Shown here: piece after piece, positions 1 to 12,960 of the stretch
Layout: every line of letters starts with the position of its first letter
How positions within the stretch are numbered: the first letter of the stretch is position 1
Assembly: GCA_013396525.1 (NCBI GenBank)
Contig: VWYX01000279.1
Coordinates: forward strand, 62,001-126,000
Origin: Chaetorhynchus papuensis
Taxonomy: Eukaryota; Chordata; Aves; Passeriformes; Rhipiduridae
Length of the DNA: 64,000 nucleotides
Direction of reading: 5' to 3'
Translations under genes and position numbers: made by a program
The notes under the pieces: model-generated
The model's database searches: none
Told to the model about the DNA's origin: nothing
What the model saw: only the letters and a program-made list of their open reading frames with translations

Positions 1-2355
1 AGAAAAAAAGAAAAAAATTTGTATCCAATATTTATGGATCCTCTAAAGACATAATATTTTTATTTTCCCTGTTTATTTGCCAAATTATCAACTTCAGTTT
101 CAAGGTAGTGAGGCTTTAGATTGTGAACATCAGTCATTACCTAAGGCTGAGCCTGTATCTACACAGGTAGGCAGGTAAGCAGATCCATGGTCCTAGCTGA
201 GGCTGACAGTGCCACCTTTGTTGGGTTATGTGGTGATAAGGGTGTGATGGTGCTTGCAGTATCTATTTATCTTTGTTTCTTAAAAAAAAAAATACAGCTA
301 CTATCATGTCTAATATGTATGCACATGTATAAGTGTACCAATTTTCTGGAAGTGGGAATAAGCTTAAAATTGTTATAATAATCAGTATGGGCTATATTGT
401 GCCTTAAGGCACAGCCCTAAGCAAGGGCTGGTGCATAAACTAAAAAGAACAGGTTGGATTTTATTGCCTTCCCTTTATTTCCTCCCATTCTCCTCCTTCC
501 CCTAAGGAAAAACGGGGGGGGGGGAAAAAGGCTAATTGCAAAATTCTCTTCCAGCCCTTTCTGAGTGTCATCATATCTCCGAACAGAAGCAGTGAGACAT
601 TTTGGCAACACCGGACTCTCTTTCTCCCCACGCACTCCTCCTTTCTACTCCTCATGGGCTCCCAGCCTCCTTGTCTCTTTCCACCTCCCTCAGGTCCCTT
701 CCTTCTGCTGCTGCTTTGGATTGTTGGAGACATCTGGGTTCTCTTTCTGGGCAAGTGCAACCTGGCAAGTCCTTGGCATATTTGCCTGTATATGTCACAT
801 CTTCATTACATCAACCCTGTTGCAGCTCTCTTTGGGCCTCTTCACCTCTGGTTTTTATTTTCCCTACCTTGTTTGGATAGGTATTTATATCACTCTTTAT
901 GGAATGAAATGGGGGGCAGGTTGCAAGGTGAACTCTGCTGGCTCAGCCACTTTGTGCATGGGACACCTGTGAGCTGAGGGAGGGGATTTAAGCCCCCATC
1001 TATTGCCCACCAGCTTCTGCAAATGCAAATCTTGCAGTTATTTTTGGCTGCCCAAGTGCCACACGGGGAATTTCCCTGACTTCTCTCCCTTTGCTGGGGT
1101 ATTTGGTATTTTTAGGCACTTGGCTGAGAGATATACATTACAAGCCTGCTGATTCTGAGCTCCCCAAATAATCAGTGGAGAAAGAGAGATGAGCACACCG
1201 GAGGGAAATGTGCATCTTGGGGGTGCTGACTTACCCTCTGGAGCTGCCTGTGCCTCCCTCTAGGGAGATGCTGGAAGAATAGACTCTTTTTCCCTCCAGT
1301 TACATGTTGTGGATGTGGGTACTTGTTTCAGACAACAAACTGACAGGCATGTTACATTGATTTGTTTACTCTTTTTTTATGAAAAAAATGATCACGTCCC
1401 ATGAATCATTCAAAGTTACCTGAATCGCTTTGCTGTTCTCACTGTCTGACCTTTTTCATTTGATCATTGTTGATTCTTCCATTTACAAGACGGAATCAAA
1501 AAGTCATGCTAGGGTCAAGTACAGTTTATTTAAAAATTTAAGACCTCACTGTAAAGGAAGAAAAAAGTTCAACTATTCATTCATCTTTGAGTGCACTCAG
1601 TGGGTCAAGATATTCCTACATCAAACTGAGATTTATTTTAATTTAACAAAAAAAAGCGGGCAGGGGGGAAAGATTAAGCCTGAAGACTCAGTTGTTGCTG
1701 GTTCCCCAGTCACATCAGTCAGCAACATGGGATTTAAGGTGTCAGAATGACAAAGAACAGTTCAATTTGCTCTAACATTGCACCTATCCTCATGTACATA
1801 TTAGACAGCCATAAAATCTCAAAGAGGCACCATTTGAAACGCTCTGTGTTAAAAGGGGGCAATTAGTGGGCAAGATGAAATGAAGGTACAGTTGTAATTA
1901 TTTCATATCTTGAAACAAAAAGGAAGGCCTGAGATGTAATTTCACTGTTAAGGAAACGCACGGCTTCTGGAAAAAAAAAAAAAAAGAAACTTTTTAGAAC
2001 TAATTGCTTGGCTCTAATTAGAGAATCTAACCTTTGGAGGAATAGTGGCTGTTGAAACTCCAATTTTATTTGCATATATTAATATGTACATGACAATTAC
2101 ACCCCCAGAGAAAGTACAGCCTGTGCCCCAAAAGCCTAGTTTTAAATTTAGAAGCAAGAAAGAAATTCTAAACAACTTAAGAACACTTTAGTGCTTCTGT
2201 AGACTTAGGATCCATTTTATGAAAACTTTGGAGTGTTGAAATGACAAATCTAGTTGTCATTTTAGGTGATGTGGAGATACACACGCTTCTGTTTAAATGT
2301 TTGTGCAGAACTATCCTTACCATCAATATTCATACATGTGTAAGTGCGAAAAAAA
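1..2355. other. Single-copy AT-rich DNA, no gene seen
   Basis: No repeat family, splice-framed exon or RNA gene was recognised. A run of 11 G lies at 514-524 and a run of 15 A at 1971-1985. Between about 565 and 977 three overlapping plus-strand frames and one minus-strand frame stay open together. This is what a pyrimidine-rich stretch does, not what a coding exon does. Confidence 0.6.
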
Positions 2356-2400
2356 ATAGAATTATAGAATCGTTAAGGCTAAGACCTCTAAGATCATCAA
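2356..2400 (-). mobile_element. CR1 3' tail fragment
   Basis: The plus strand reads atagaattatagaatcg, then a decayed 'ggttggaagaccttcaagatcatcaa' core. This is the reverse complement of a CR1 3' end. Only about 45 bases remain, so it is a very short, old copy, and a chance match is possible. Confidence 0.6.
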
Positions 2401-4650
2401 TTTTATACATTTATCTAAATATACAGATATACATGAAAGTTCTCAATACTTAGACTGTGTTTGCAATAGATGTTGGTAAGGGGATTTTCCCATCATATCC
2501 AGCAGTAATACAGGGATGGAGAAAACACAATATTTTTGCCTCCAAAGAGTAATAAATGTGGGTGAAATTGAGAGAATCTGGGGAGCTGTTGAGATCCCCA
2601 TGAATTAAAATGTAATTATGGCATTTTTGAAAAGTCTGCTAAAGGTCTAGAATTGTAACTCGAAACTATTACCATTGAAACCTTAATTACAATGATAGTG
2701 AGGATAGAGGTTAAATATGTTGCAGAGGGAAGATCAGGTCAGTTGCAGATATTCGCACAGGATTCAAACACCACACTCAAGACAAAGTATTTCTGCTGTT
2801 TCTTATCCAGACCTACCCTACGCAGGAAACAGTGTGAAAGACTAATCAAGAAGGTAATAAAAAATCAGGGTTACCACTGTTGTGCTTAATAGAGAGTCTA
2901 AGCAATGTATGAAAGGAAATATCTATGAAACCTCACTGAGTCCTGGGTACTCCCTTTGGATGGAACTCTGGAAAATACATTGCATGGAACAATTTTGAGG
3001 TGACTAATGAATGAACAGTAGTTTTCCCAATATAACTTCCAATTCCCTAGTAATTTTATATTCTTGCATCATCACAACATTTCAAGCTCATTGACATGAT
3101 TTCCTCTCTTTTGGGACAAATGTTCTGGTTGCTGTGGCACAGAGATGGAAAAGAGTTATTGGTTCCAGCTATCAGAGGCGTTGTTGCAGTTCCCTGAACA
3201 CCAAGTCAAACATATATGAGAGGTCAGGAATATTCTCATATGTGTCTTTGTGTAAGTTTAACAAATCCAAATATATTTATTAAAAAAATCAGAAAAAATC
3301 AGATAAAGACTTTTGAAGTGGAAAATTTCAGAAGAAAAGCAAAGGTGGTTACAAACACTTCGTATTCACAAACATTGAAAAGTCTTCAATTTCAAGTTAT
3401 GTGTAATTAACAATCTTTATTCAAAAATATCACTATTAAATCATATCATGCAATTGAATTGAAATTAATAGCTAAAAAACAAAACCAAACTAAAACCTTC
3501 ATTATTTTTCTGTAATTTTTACAATCTCAAACATTATATGAAAAATAATACATTTAATTACTATATGTTATGAAACAAATGTCTACCCAAAAGTCTGGAG
3601 GGTTAGAGATTCAAAATTCAACACTTTTTGGTGCAAACGCTTTGAAAAGACAGTGAAAAAAAATCCCTCCAAAACAAATATAGCTCATATAACCTGTGGT
3701 AACTGTGTAAATTAAGCTTCCAAAACAAAAACTCAGTTATGCCAAAGCTGTAAAATTTCAGCATAAACAGTCTATCTAAGTTTCTTGAAGTATTTAATAA
3801 CATTTTATCTCAAAAAAACCTGTCACCTTTATTTTTCACAGCTGTTAGATTTTTCATCTTCAAACATTCTAAACTCAAGATCTGTGATATCTGAGAAATT
3901 ATGCTCTTGATCCTTAAGAAAACTGTACTTTTGAAAATCAACGTCCTTTTTTTTTTCAATGCATAAAAGGGAAACCAAAATTTGGGTAATTGTGTTTGAG
4001 AATCCTGTTCTGTGTTTTTAATAAATAAGGGCAAAATTTATTCACATCAAAGCAGTAAGCAGCTTGAATTGCACAAACTTCAGAGGTATGATCAGGACAC
4101 ATATTCTGCATCTATCCCAGTTCATTAAATATTTCCGTGGCCCTTGGAAGAGGCACTGGAAACCGGTGTTGAGCTGCCAACCTCATCCATGGCACACTTG
4201 GCAAGCACTCTCCCGTTTCCTGAGAAGGTTTAGAAGTTCATCTGGTCCAGGGATTAGTCCCAGCTTGAATATAGTGACATTCCTTTGGGAATGCCAAATT
4301 CATTGAGAGTTTGAGTATGGATAGGTGGTGGTTGCTCATCTCAGGGCCAGAGAACCTGTGCTCTTCAGCCAGAATTTTAGACTGACTTCCCACTTGGATT
4401 TTCAACCTGAATCAACGCAAAGGGCCTTAAATTCCTTTCCTAATGACATGGATTAATGGCAGGTATCATTTTCATAATCTAGATGGCAACCTTACAAATG
4501 AAACAGTTTATCTGTTTAAATTTAAGGCAGAAAGTAAAAATTTTCTGTGTGACTGTGAAGGGTTTTTCCAATTGCCACATTCAAACAAGCAGAGTTGGGC
4601 CAAAGTGTAGATTTCCAAAATAAAGGATAATATCCACAGCTTGTATTCAT
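2401..4650. other. AT-rich DNA, no gene seen
   Basis: The stretch is strongly A+T rich with T and A runs (for example near 3948-3957). Short frames such as 3216-3410 (+) and 3810-4034 (-) have no recognisable domain and no splice context. Nothing else is supported. Confidence 0.55.
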
Positions 4651-4704
4651 GGTTGGACTTGGTGATCCCAGAGGTCTTTTCAAACCTTAATGATTCTTTG
4701 ATTC
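4651..4704 (+). mobile_element. CR1 3' tail fragment
   Basis: The sequence reads ggttggacttggtgatccc, agaggtctttt, then tgattctttgattc. This is the last about 55 bases of a CR1 in sense orientation. The 5' truncation is extreme, as is common for CR1. Confidence 0.85.
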
Positions 4705-6179
4705 AAGGAAATATCTGATTTTAGTGAAAGCAAAGGCAGTTCAGTGCATACAAAGAGATATTTTGGAGCACCTCCATTCTCAGTTGCAGTGATGCCACTT
4801 AAGCCATCTAAAATTTCTATACAGATCAAGCTGTGACCATTGCTAATTTTATTTGCACTGCACACCACTGAGGATCCCAGTGAGCCATTGGCAATGCTCA
4901 TTTTTTTTCCCTGGAATCTAGAGGGTTTCTGCTGGATAACTTCTTCTCCTAAGGGGAAAATATGAATAAAATAACAAGTGAAATTTATGGCAGTGCTATT
5001 TCTGAGACCCAAGTAATGTGTCTCCATACGAAAGTGAATGTGTATTCATTTAGGAGTGTAAATGATGGCATGATGGCAGAGACAGTGTGTGGCACTGGGA
5101 TCATTCACATCTTGTTACAACCAGTGATTACAGAGGAGTCATTTTGTAGTTCAACAGCATTATTGAGGCTTATTCTCTGTAACAAATGATATCTTTTATT
5201 TTATTTTGTGATTATCCAACAGATCACTGAACCATAAAGTGCTGCGGCTCCCAGCTAACAGAAAGAAATACCAGGGCCATATGTCTCTCCTGGAACTGTT
5301 ACTATTCTGTATATAATTATCATTTTTCTCTCTGCCACTTACACTGTGTGGGTCAGACTCCAGTTACCTCTGATATTTTTGACACTCAGATAGAAATGAT
5401 GGGAGATGGATTTTTTTTAATAAGAGATGTAATGACTAATCATTATTCTTTTCCCCCAGTCACTGCGAAAGATTACTTCACAATTCAATTAAAAGTTTCA
5501 GCCTGACATCTGCATGATGAGAGACATTTAGTATAACATCTGACTTGCAGAAATATGAATAATATCATCTTCATAAAAGCAATTTCTATTTTTTTATTCA
5601 ATTTCTATTATTTTATTTTTTGAAAATTATAATATTAATGATCGTTATGACCATGCTGATGCCATAAGGGTTTTGAACAGCAAAACCATTTTCATACACA
5701 TATATAAGTATATATAAAATTACTGATATGACAGATGATGCATTTGATTACACTCGTTCTTTCAGCTTACAAAATTTATCCTGTCTGATCTGCAGTGAGT
5801 CCTCTGTCATGTGCACTGTACACTGCTTTTTGCTTAAGGAATTATTTGTTCCTGTATGTTTCCACATTAACACCAAAAAAAAAATAATCCATACAGCCAA
5901 GCTAGGACCACATCACCAGCCATCCTTTTCCTTCCAGAACTTACAGAGACAGGATGGAGAAATTTGGAGTTATTTTATCCACTGTAGCATTTTGAGCCAT
6001 ATCTGCTTCAGAAACATCTGAGTCCCACTCATTATTTCCAGTTTAACCAGAAATACTTAAAAAATCTTTTGAAAAACATTTTCCAAGAGCAATCCATAAA
6101 ATTAAAACAGGTTTCTCTAAAAAGGAATAAGAAGCTGTCTGAAATCAGAAGCCAAACTCAGCTAAAGTGATCTTGTAAT
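4705..6179. other. AT-rich DNA, no gene seen
   Basis: Low-complexity AT sequence lies at 5580-5635, with two near-copies of caatttctatt, and an alternating AT stretch at 5698-5718. No exon or repeat family was recognised. Confidence 0.55.
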
Positions 6180-6464
6180 GAGGTGGGAGTTGACCACTTC
6201 TTCCAGGCAACCAGTGATAGGACAAGGGGAAATGGCCTGAAGTTGTGCCAGGGGAGGTTCTGGTTGTATATTAAGAAAAAATTCTTCACTGGAACAGTGG
6301 TTAAGCATTGGAACAGGCTGGTCAGGGAAGTGATGGAGTCACCATCCCCAGCACTGGCACTTCAGGATCCGGTTTAATGGGCATGGTGATATCCAGTCAA
6401 AGGTAAGACTTGATGATTTTGGAGGTTTTTTCCAACCTTCTTCACTCCATGATCCTGTGATTCT
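6180..6464 (+). mobile_element. CR1 3' region
   Basis: About 285 bases of CR1 3' sequence in order: gaggtgggagttgac; the 'ccagtgataggacaagggga' block; 'gccaggggaggttctgg'; the 'cattggaacaggctggtcag' block; 'gtgatggagtcaccatcccc'; then the aggtttttccaacc-like core and a degraded octamer tail. It is 5' truncated and non-coding. Confidence 0.93.
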
Positions 6465-9020
6465 CAGCCCCATACCAGCTGATTAAAAGGCTCCAGTGTA
6501 GACTATCCTGAACAGGAACCAAATACACTGCTGTTTTGCAGGAATTATCATGCCGTTGAAGGATAGGACAGGAAAGAATGTCTTTAGGCAATGGTTTTGA
6601 GGACCATATGCTGGAAAGGTTATAAAAGATCTCCTCACAGCTCTGAGATATAGGAACTTGGTGATGAAAAGCAGATACATATGAAATATTTGTGATATTT
6701 TAAGTGGTAAAGAAACACAGGACCCCTTATGGTATCACCTGGGATAATTGATGTGTTTTTCAGGAGATCAGGCTCAGAACTGCCAGAGAACTGGGAACAA
6801 GCTCAACCCAGCAGCACCTGTAGTCAAGAAGCATGTTTTAGCCTGGGAGAAAAATAAAAAAAAAAAAAAATCAAACCTACTTGGTTTTGCTACTCTTGAA
6901 TATGTCCAGGGAGCAATTTGCTTCAATTTGTCCAAAAGAGTGAAATCACAAGACAAGCTGGAGGGACAGCTTGAATGAAAACTGAGACATGACACACTGG
7001 AGATGAGCTGGGGGAAAAAGGTGCCATTACAATCCAAAACACTTGAAGAAAAATACTCTAAAAGATAAAATTCAGGGTCTGAAAACTGGGGTGCAGGAGA
7101 ACTCTCTACTGCTAATTCTTGCAGTTCTGGTCATTAGCTTCTCTCAGATCCCAGCCCCTGTTTGGTTTCCAATCATCTTAATGAACAAAGTCCATTAGAT
7201 TACTTAGGTTTTTTTCACTGTGATTTATTTGCAGACAGAGTTATCCCTGCATTAACTTCATTGCAAACAAGTCACGCTATCCTGGGGAACTATTTCCATT
7301 ACCTAACAATTTCCATCTAATTTAAGTGACCAAATTAAAGAGCTGTCCCTCTGTAGGCTCTACAGCTACATCCACATTAGCAAAAGTAAGAGGACCAGGA
7401 CATGACCAAGATAACGGATTGTTACCCTCATCCCTGACATGATTTTGCTTTGGGCCAACTCTCATGGTGAGCTGTACAGGGTTTAGCACAATCCAGGGAG
7501 AATTGATTTACCAGTATAGATTTAGCCAACAAGATTCCATTGAAATGCAAAAAAAAATACTTCTGTGACAGATTATTCCAGTAAATATGTATTAAATGCT
7601 TTGACTGTGCTCTGAAGGATCCTGCCTCTTCTCACTGGCCTATGACAACAGCGACAAAAGGATAAGATAAGTACATTTATAAGTTACGTGCCTGAAGTGA
7701 GTGGATGGAAGACAAACGGATGGAGCAAAAATAAGTCATCTTTAGAGGATAAATAATCTTGCATAATCATAGAATCAAAGTATCACCTATCTTCCAAAAT
7801 ACCTAGATTACTTTATTACTTTATATTTTATCCTATATTTTTCATTTGGATCTGAAAATGGAAAAGATAAAAGACCAGTTTCTTGTGCTGATTTGTATCC
7901 TGTTATGCTGCAGGGTTTGCACATCTGAAAAAAATCTTGGGTCTAAATCCTTCAGGGTCAAATCTGCAGCCTTTTCTTTACCTTTCAAGCTGATACTCCA
8001 AAGAAGGGTGACTTTGAGCTCTGCTATAGCAGCCAAATGTAGGGTTTTTCCATTTAGCTGTGGAAATGTGTTTAAATTAATCTCTGGTGTGCTTCCATTC
8101 CTTCCCGTGGAGCTATATCAGGCATACAATTGACTCAGGGGACCATATTCTTAGCTCCTGTGGAATAACTTCTCTGTCTTTAGTGTATCCACACAGATTT
8201 ACACAAATTTTTGTAGCCACTGTAGAGCTGATTATTCCCAGAATAGTTTAAGTGAGTAACACAACTCTTCAAAAGTCTCCCACAATTAGGTGTTTTTATC
8301 TGTGTTTGACACGTACTTCATAACTGGAATAAGAACCAATGCCAAATTTAGCATCATAACAGATGAGGTAGGGGTGAAATTATGCAGTCTACTACAAAAA
8401 TAGAGCCTTAAAAATAAGAATTGACTAAGAATCTACATTACTAGTGCTGAAAATGGCACAGTAGATTTTGAAATTTAAACTGTTACAAAGAAATTGCAGA
8501 AAAAACCCATATTTTTTTCATCTGCAGTTCTGTCAGCTGCCTTTTTAATCTGATTTAAAGGGGTCTGATAATGGATAGTGAACTGGTTCCCAGAAAGAGC
8601 TGATACAGCCGTTAAGGATTGTCAAAACGAATAACGATTGTCTTCCCTCAGTAGTATGAAATGTAAACATCAAAAGGTACCAGTGAGTATGGCTGTGCCC
8701 TGTGCTGCACGAAATGCACTTTGTGAGATTTCCAGAAATACTCCAAGGTGATGGAGCTCCACTCCTGCTAAGGTGGATGTCACCAGTAATAATTACACTG
8801 GGATCAGAATTGAAGCACCTGAGACATCTGCAATGCCAAAAATTTAAAGGCCGTTAGTGGATTTTCATCCTGAGAAGGGAGCCAGCGATGCATGTCTGAG
8901 TCAAGTCATTCCTTTCCTTGACTTTATTTGCATGGAGAAAGAATTTCTACCATTTTATAATCTCATTTTGGAAAGCTTAACTACAAAGTACTTTTCTTCA
9001 AAGCAAAGTTATTCTTTCCG
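6465..9020. other. Single-copy DNA, no confident gene
   Basis: It holds a run of 15 A at 6856-6870. From the ATG at 7858 to 8133 there is a 91-codon plus-strand frame whose first 20 or so residues look like a signal peptide (see findings). It has no supporting context. At 7767-7780 atcatagaatcaaag resembles a CR1 end octamer but lacks the adjoining core. Confidence 0.5.
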
Positions 9021-9224
9021 GAAGAATTTCATCATGGGAAGGGTTGTCAAGCCTTGGATTTGGCTGCCCAGGGAGGTGTTGGAGTCCCCATCCCTGGAGG
9101 TGTCCAAGGAATGACTGGAAGTGGCACTCAGTGTTCTGGGCTGGGTGACAAGGTGGGGATAGGTCACAAGTATGACTCAATGGTCTTGGAGGTCTTTTCC
9201 AGCCTAAATGGTTCTGTGATTCTG
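9021..9224 (+). mobile_element. CR1 3' region
   Basis: The sequence contains 'ggctgcccagggaggtgttg', 'gagtccccatccctggaggt', 'tggtcttggaggtcttttcc' and 'ggttctgtgattctgt'. This is a well-preserved CR1 3' end of about 200 bases in sense orientation. The upstream part from about 8930 is too diverged to assign. Confidence 0.95.
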
Positions 9225-12200
9225 TAGTGCAACTATTTTTGTATCCATGAGGAGATCTTTGGTCTTTTTCTATGATTTCTCTACCTACTTGATCACCATG
9301 ATATGATCCTGATACTCAGGATCTCAGAAACCCTGGAGATTCTGTCTCAAGTGCTGCCCAAATATGACGCAGGCTGCCAGCCTTTGGCCCCAGAATATTT
9401 TATTGCATCAAGTCAGCAAGTCTACTTTGCTATAATTCTCAGCTTGCCCAGGAGAATGTCCTGAACTCACTTAGAAGGTGGCCTGAACCACATCTGGCCC
9501 TTGCACGGCTGCAGTTTTCATTCTAATTTTCAATCCCAGGTGCAGAACCAGCAATTAAAACCAAGCCAGGGTACATCAGGGCTGCTGCTGCTGCTCACCA
9601 GACAAGCAGAAACACAAATCAAGACACCCATGCACAATAAAGGTTATTCTTTCAATTTTGTAATCTTGTAGGGCCAAGTAGTTCCTGGCTGCTCTCCTTC
9701 AAAGCATGCAGTACCTCCACTGGTTATAAAGAAGGGATATTATCAGCTATTTGTTTCTGTGACATCATTTATATGTATAAATTGCAGCAACGCATGGACC
9801 AAACTACACCATTTACTAAAAAGTATAAAAGCATATGCCAGATGATCCCAGTATTATCAGTGCATTTAGCACTAATATTTGAGTGCTGTCATTAAAACTG
9901 AAGCTGCAGCAATATTTTAGCCATCTCTGTACCTAGAAGATTTCTCTATTACTTTGTCCATGAACGTTTTCCTTGGATGATTGGTTGACAATATCTAAAG
10001 GATAATTTTAGGTCCTGGAGAATTAAACACAGGTCTATTTTTATGAGGTGGGACAGATTGGAAACCGTTTTTCCCCCTTGTTCCAATGAAATTGGAAATG
10101 AAAAGAATGTGTGTCATATGAGGGACAAGTGTCATGAAGCCCATTTGAATTATACTTCATACTCCACTTTATAGCCTAATGCTCAACTATATCCATTTTT
10201 CCTGGCAGTATTTTGCCCATCAAAAACAAGTTATTGACACTTATGTCTCAGATATAAATCAGATCCGGCAGTAAAAGTAAAGAAGGTGGTTTCAGAGAGA
10301 GTCAATGATGGGGTAGAATAATGTATTTGGCTTTTTCCTCTAGGATATTACTTTAATATCACCCAGAAACAGTGGCATAAAATCATTCTAATTAAATGGT
10401 CTTAAAAATAAGATATAAAGCAAATTCAGGTGATCTCATTCTGTTCTAAGTGTCAGAGCAGACAGCACAAAACTGAGCAGAAATAGTTTAAATTTAGCTG
10501 TCTTAGCATACGTGTACAAGGACCGAGAATGTGGAAATTGGATTTGCTTCACTGGAGTCAATTAAGAAGGACTCTCAACAAGGTAGGGTTGAAGTGCATT
10601 GACAGGGCACTGGGAATACTTCTGGTATTGATTGGCACTGGCTTGGGTACAAATAAAGCAAAGCATTCTGGTTTCTGACATTCATTTTCTATAACAGTGA
10701 AATTACACTAATGGATAAAATGATAATGAAGAAGTGAATGCAGAGAATAGGAGTTCTCCATGGAGATACATTCCCTTCAGATGTTAAACTTTAGCTATGC
10801 CCTCATTATGAAAGATTTTCCTGCCTAATATACAGTTCCTAGGTTTGGTTTTTTTCCCTCCTGTTACACTGACCTGTGCTTATTGTTGTCTCCTTAACTT
10901 CTCTGAAATTCCTTGTTTATGAGGGCAAAGCTTAATGCGGTTGGCAGTTCCTGTCACTTTATGGAAGAGCAACCTCGCAGGGCCCCACCTTCTTCTGGTA
11001 GTCAATGTCTTTGATGCTTCGTAACAGGGGGAAATGCTCATTCATGTCTATTTTCCAGTTAGAGAGGATGAAACAGTTCTGCTTCATATTAGGCCATCCT
11101 TTTTTGTCTCAGGTATGTGTGGAGGTAGGAAGGACTAACAGCTACTCCTTCCCCATCCTTGAGAGAATTAGATTTGGAAATCATATAAATACCTTCTGTA
11201 TTTCTGATCTCTTTGACATTTATGAGAAGTTGTTTGATGAACCTACCCATAATCATCGGTGTGCATCTGGTATTTCAGTTTTGACCGACACAATGCACAG
11301 TTTATCCCGTTTGGATCTTCCTTAGGGGTGCACCCAATGGACCCACATGTTCACTTGCCTGTCTCTGAGCATAGCCAAATGGAGCTGTATGAAATCTGTG
11401 CTGCAAAGGTGGTTGTTGCAAGAAGGAAGTTCAGAATAATTTTCCCCAAAATAATTTGCCTCCTAATCTTGTTAAATATGGTAGTCTTATGCCTTGCAAC
11501 ATGTCCTTTGTTTTATGTCTTTCCCAGGCTTCCATTTTTCATCAAAATCTTTACTGTCATAATTATAAATGTGTTCTTTATTTCTGTCATGGCATATTTA
11601 TGTAAGTGTTCAATCTATTAAAAATATTTTGTAGGGGTCCTCTGATCCTAAAGTCCAGAGACAAATAATGCATTTTTCCTTTTAACAGACTAAGATTTTC
11701 TACATTTGGAGATTTTGTAGCTTTTTACCTTGTCTTAAGCAGCCACTGTTTGTTGCTGTGAAAATTTTTCCAGAATGCCAATCATTCTTGTCAGTAATCA
11801 CTTAAAACTCTTGTAGCACTAAGAAACCCACTTTTCCCACTTACATCAGCTTTAGAACAGAAAAATTATTTCCTTCACTGCCCAGGCTCTAAATAGTCAC
11901 CCCTGGAAACAGAAAGGCTCAGAATGATTTTTGTGACTGTACATTTTCATGAACGGTAATAAATTGTGATGCCTCTAATAGGACATAAACTATAATTTTC
12001 CAGAAGGACTGGAGGGAAGGAGCAGGTGCTATACTAAATCAATTATAAGATTAAGTTTGGTGATTTTATATGACGTGTTTTAACTAATTAACAGCAAATC
12101 AAATCATATGAATTTGCTTGTCCTGTGTTTGCCGTCATAGGATTTGTCATAGTGCCTGACAGGTACCTCATAATTGTCTGTAGTTTTTCTCAAAACATGC

Positions 12201-12257
12201 ATCTGGAGCAAGGTGCTTTAGGTACTCTAGATTTTTCCAATTCAAATATTGCCATTT
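9225..12257. other. Single-copy DNA, no confident gene
   Basis: A short (GCT)n run sits near 9580-9596. Two overlapping plus frames (11005-11325 and 11259-11621) stay open through a T-rich stretch. The second would encode two hydrophobic segments but starts at GTG and has no support. Nothing else was recognised. Confidence 0.5.
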
Positions 12258-12672
12258 TTGAACTGAGGAAAGGCTGAGGGAGCTGGGGCTGTTCATATGG
12301 GCCTCCATAAGAGACGACTGAAAGGGGATCTCATCCCTGTGTGTCCCTGGCTGCAGGGAGGGCTCAGGGCAGGGCCCAGGCTCTGCTCCGTGGGGCCCAG
12401 CAATGGCACCAGAGGAACGGGCAGGGACTGATCCCAGCAAGTTCCACCTGGACAGGAGGCGGAAGTTCTGTCCTGGGCAGTGACTGAGCCCTGACCAGAT
12501 TGCCCAGAGAGGGTGTGGAGTCTCCCTCACCGAGGATATTTCAGAGCTGTCTGCACACAATCCTGTGCCCTGTGCTCTGGGATGGGCCTGTTTGAGCAGG
12601 GAGGTGGGACCAGATGAGCCACTGTGGTTCCTTCCAACCTGACCCATCCTGGGATTCTGTGATTCTGTGATA
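12258..12672 (+). mobile_element. CR1 3' region (long 3' UTR copy)
   Basis: About 415 bases of CR1 in order: 'aactgaggaaaggctgaggg', 'agctggggctgttc', the 'ggatctcatccctgtgtgtc' block, the GC-rich 'ggctcagggcagggcccagg' block, the 'tttgagcagggaggtgggac' block, 'ttccttccaacctgacccat', and the tail gattctgtgattctgtgat. Its G+C content makes it stand out. The minus-strand 159-codon frame over it (12168-12647) is antisense repeat sequence, not a gene. Confidence 0.95.
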
Positions 12673-12936
12673 TAGAGCTATTTGAAGAATGTCTAGATCT
12701 TGGAACTTTTTTATTACCATGGCCTTGACTCATTATTTGGACTCTTGACTGAACCTTGTTATCACCACCACACCTCTGCTGACTTCTCTCAAGTGACTAC
12801 CACTTCTGTAGATGAAGCCACTGTCTCTGCTGGTCCTGCTGTCACCCTGGCTCCTGGAAATTCTTCTCTTAAGAAAAAACCCTCCCTTGTTGTCTGCTAT
12901 TTAAGCGCCGAGGGAATTACCTGTCCCAATACAGAC

Positions 12937-12960
12937 ACACTAGTTGATTTCAACTAGTGT
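12937..12960. repeat. Perfect short hairpin
   Basis: ACACTAGTTG at 12937-12946 and its exact reverse complement at 12951-12960 flank a 4-base ATTT loop. No T-run or other terminator-like context follows, and no function is assigned. Confidence 0.6.

Noticed and set aside
565..977. Three overlapping plus-strand frames and an opposing minus frame
   Set aside because: Pyrimidine-rich sequence keeps several frames open at once; no protein family features.
1971..1985. Poly(A) run as a sign of a processed pseudogene (also 6856-6870, 26581-26592)
   Set aside because: No coding-like sequence precedes these runs and no target-site duplication was found.
7767..7800. Possible CR1 tail (atcatagaatcaaag)
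   Set aside because: Only the octamer-like part is present; the adjoining CR1 core is not recognisable.
11259..11621. Frame with two hydrophobic, membrane-like segments
   Set aside because: Begins at GTG and runs through T-rich DNA, where hydrophobic codons are expected by chance.
12168..12647. 159-codon minus-strand frame
   Set aside because: Lies almost wholly over the antisense strand of a CR1 3' UTR; the openness reflects its G+C-rich repeat sequence.
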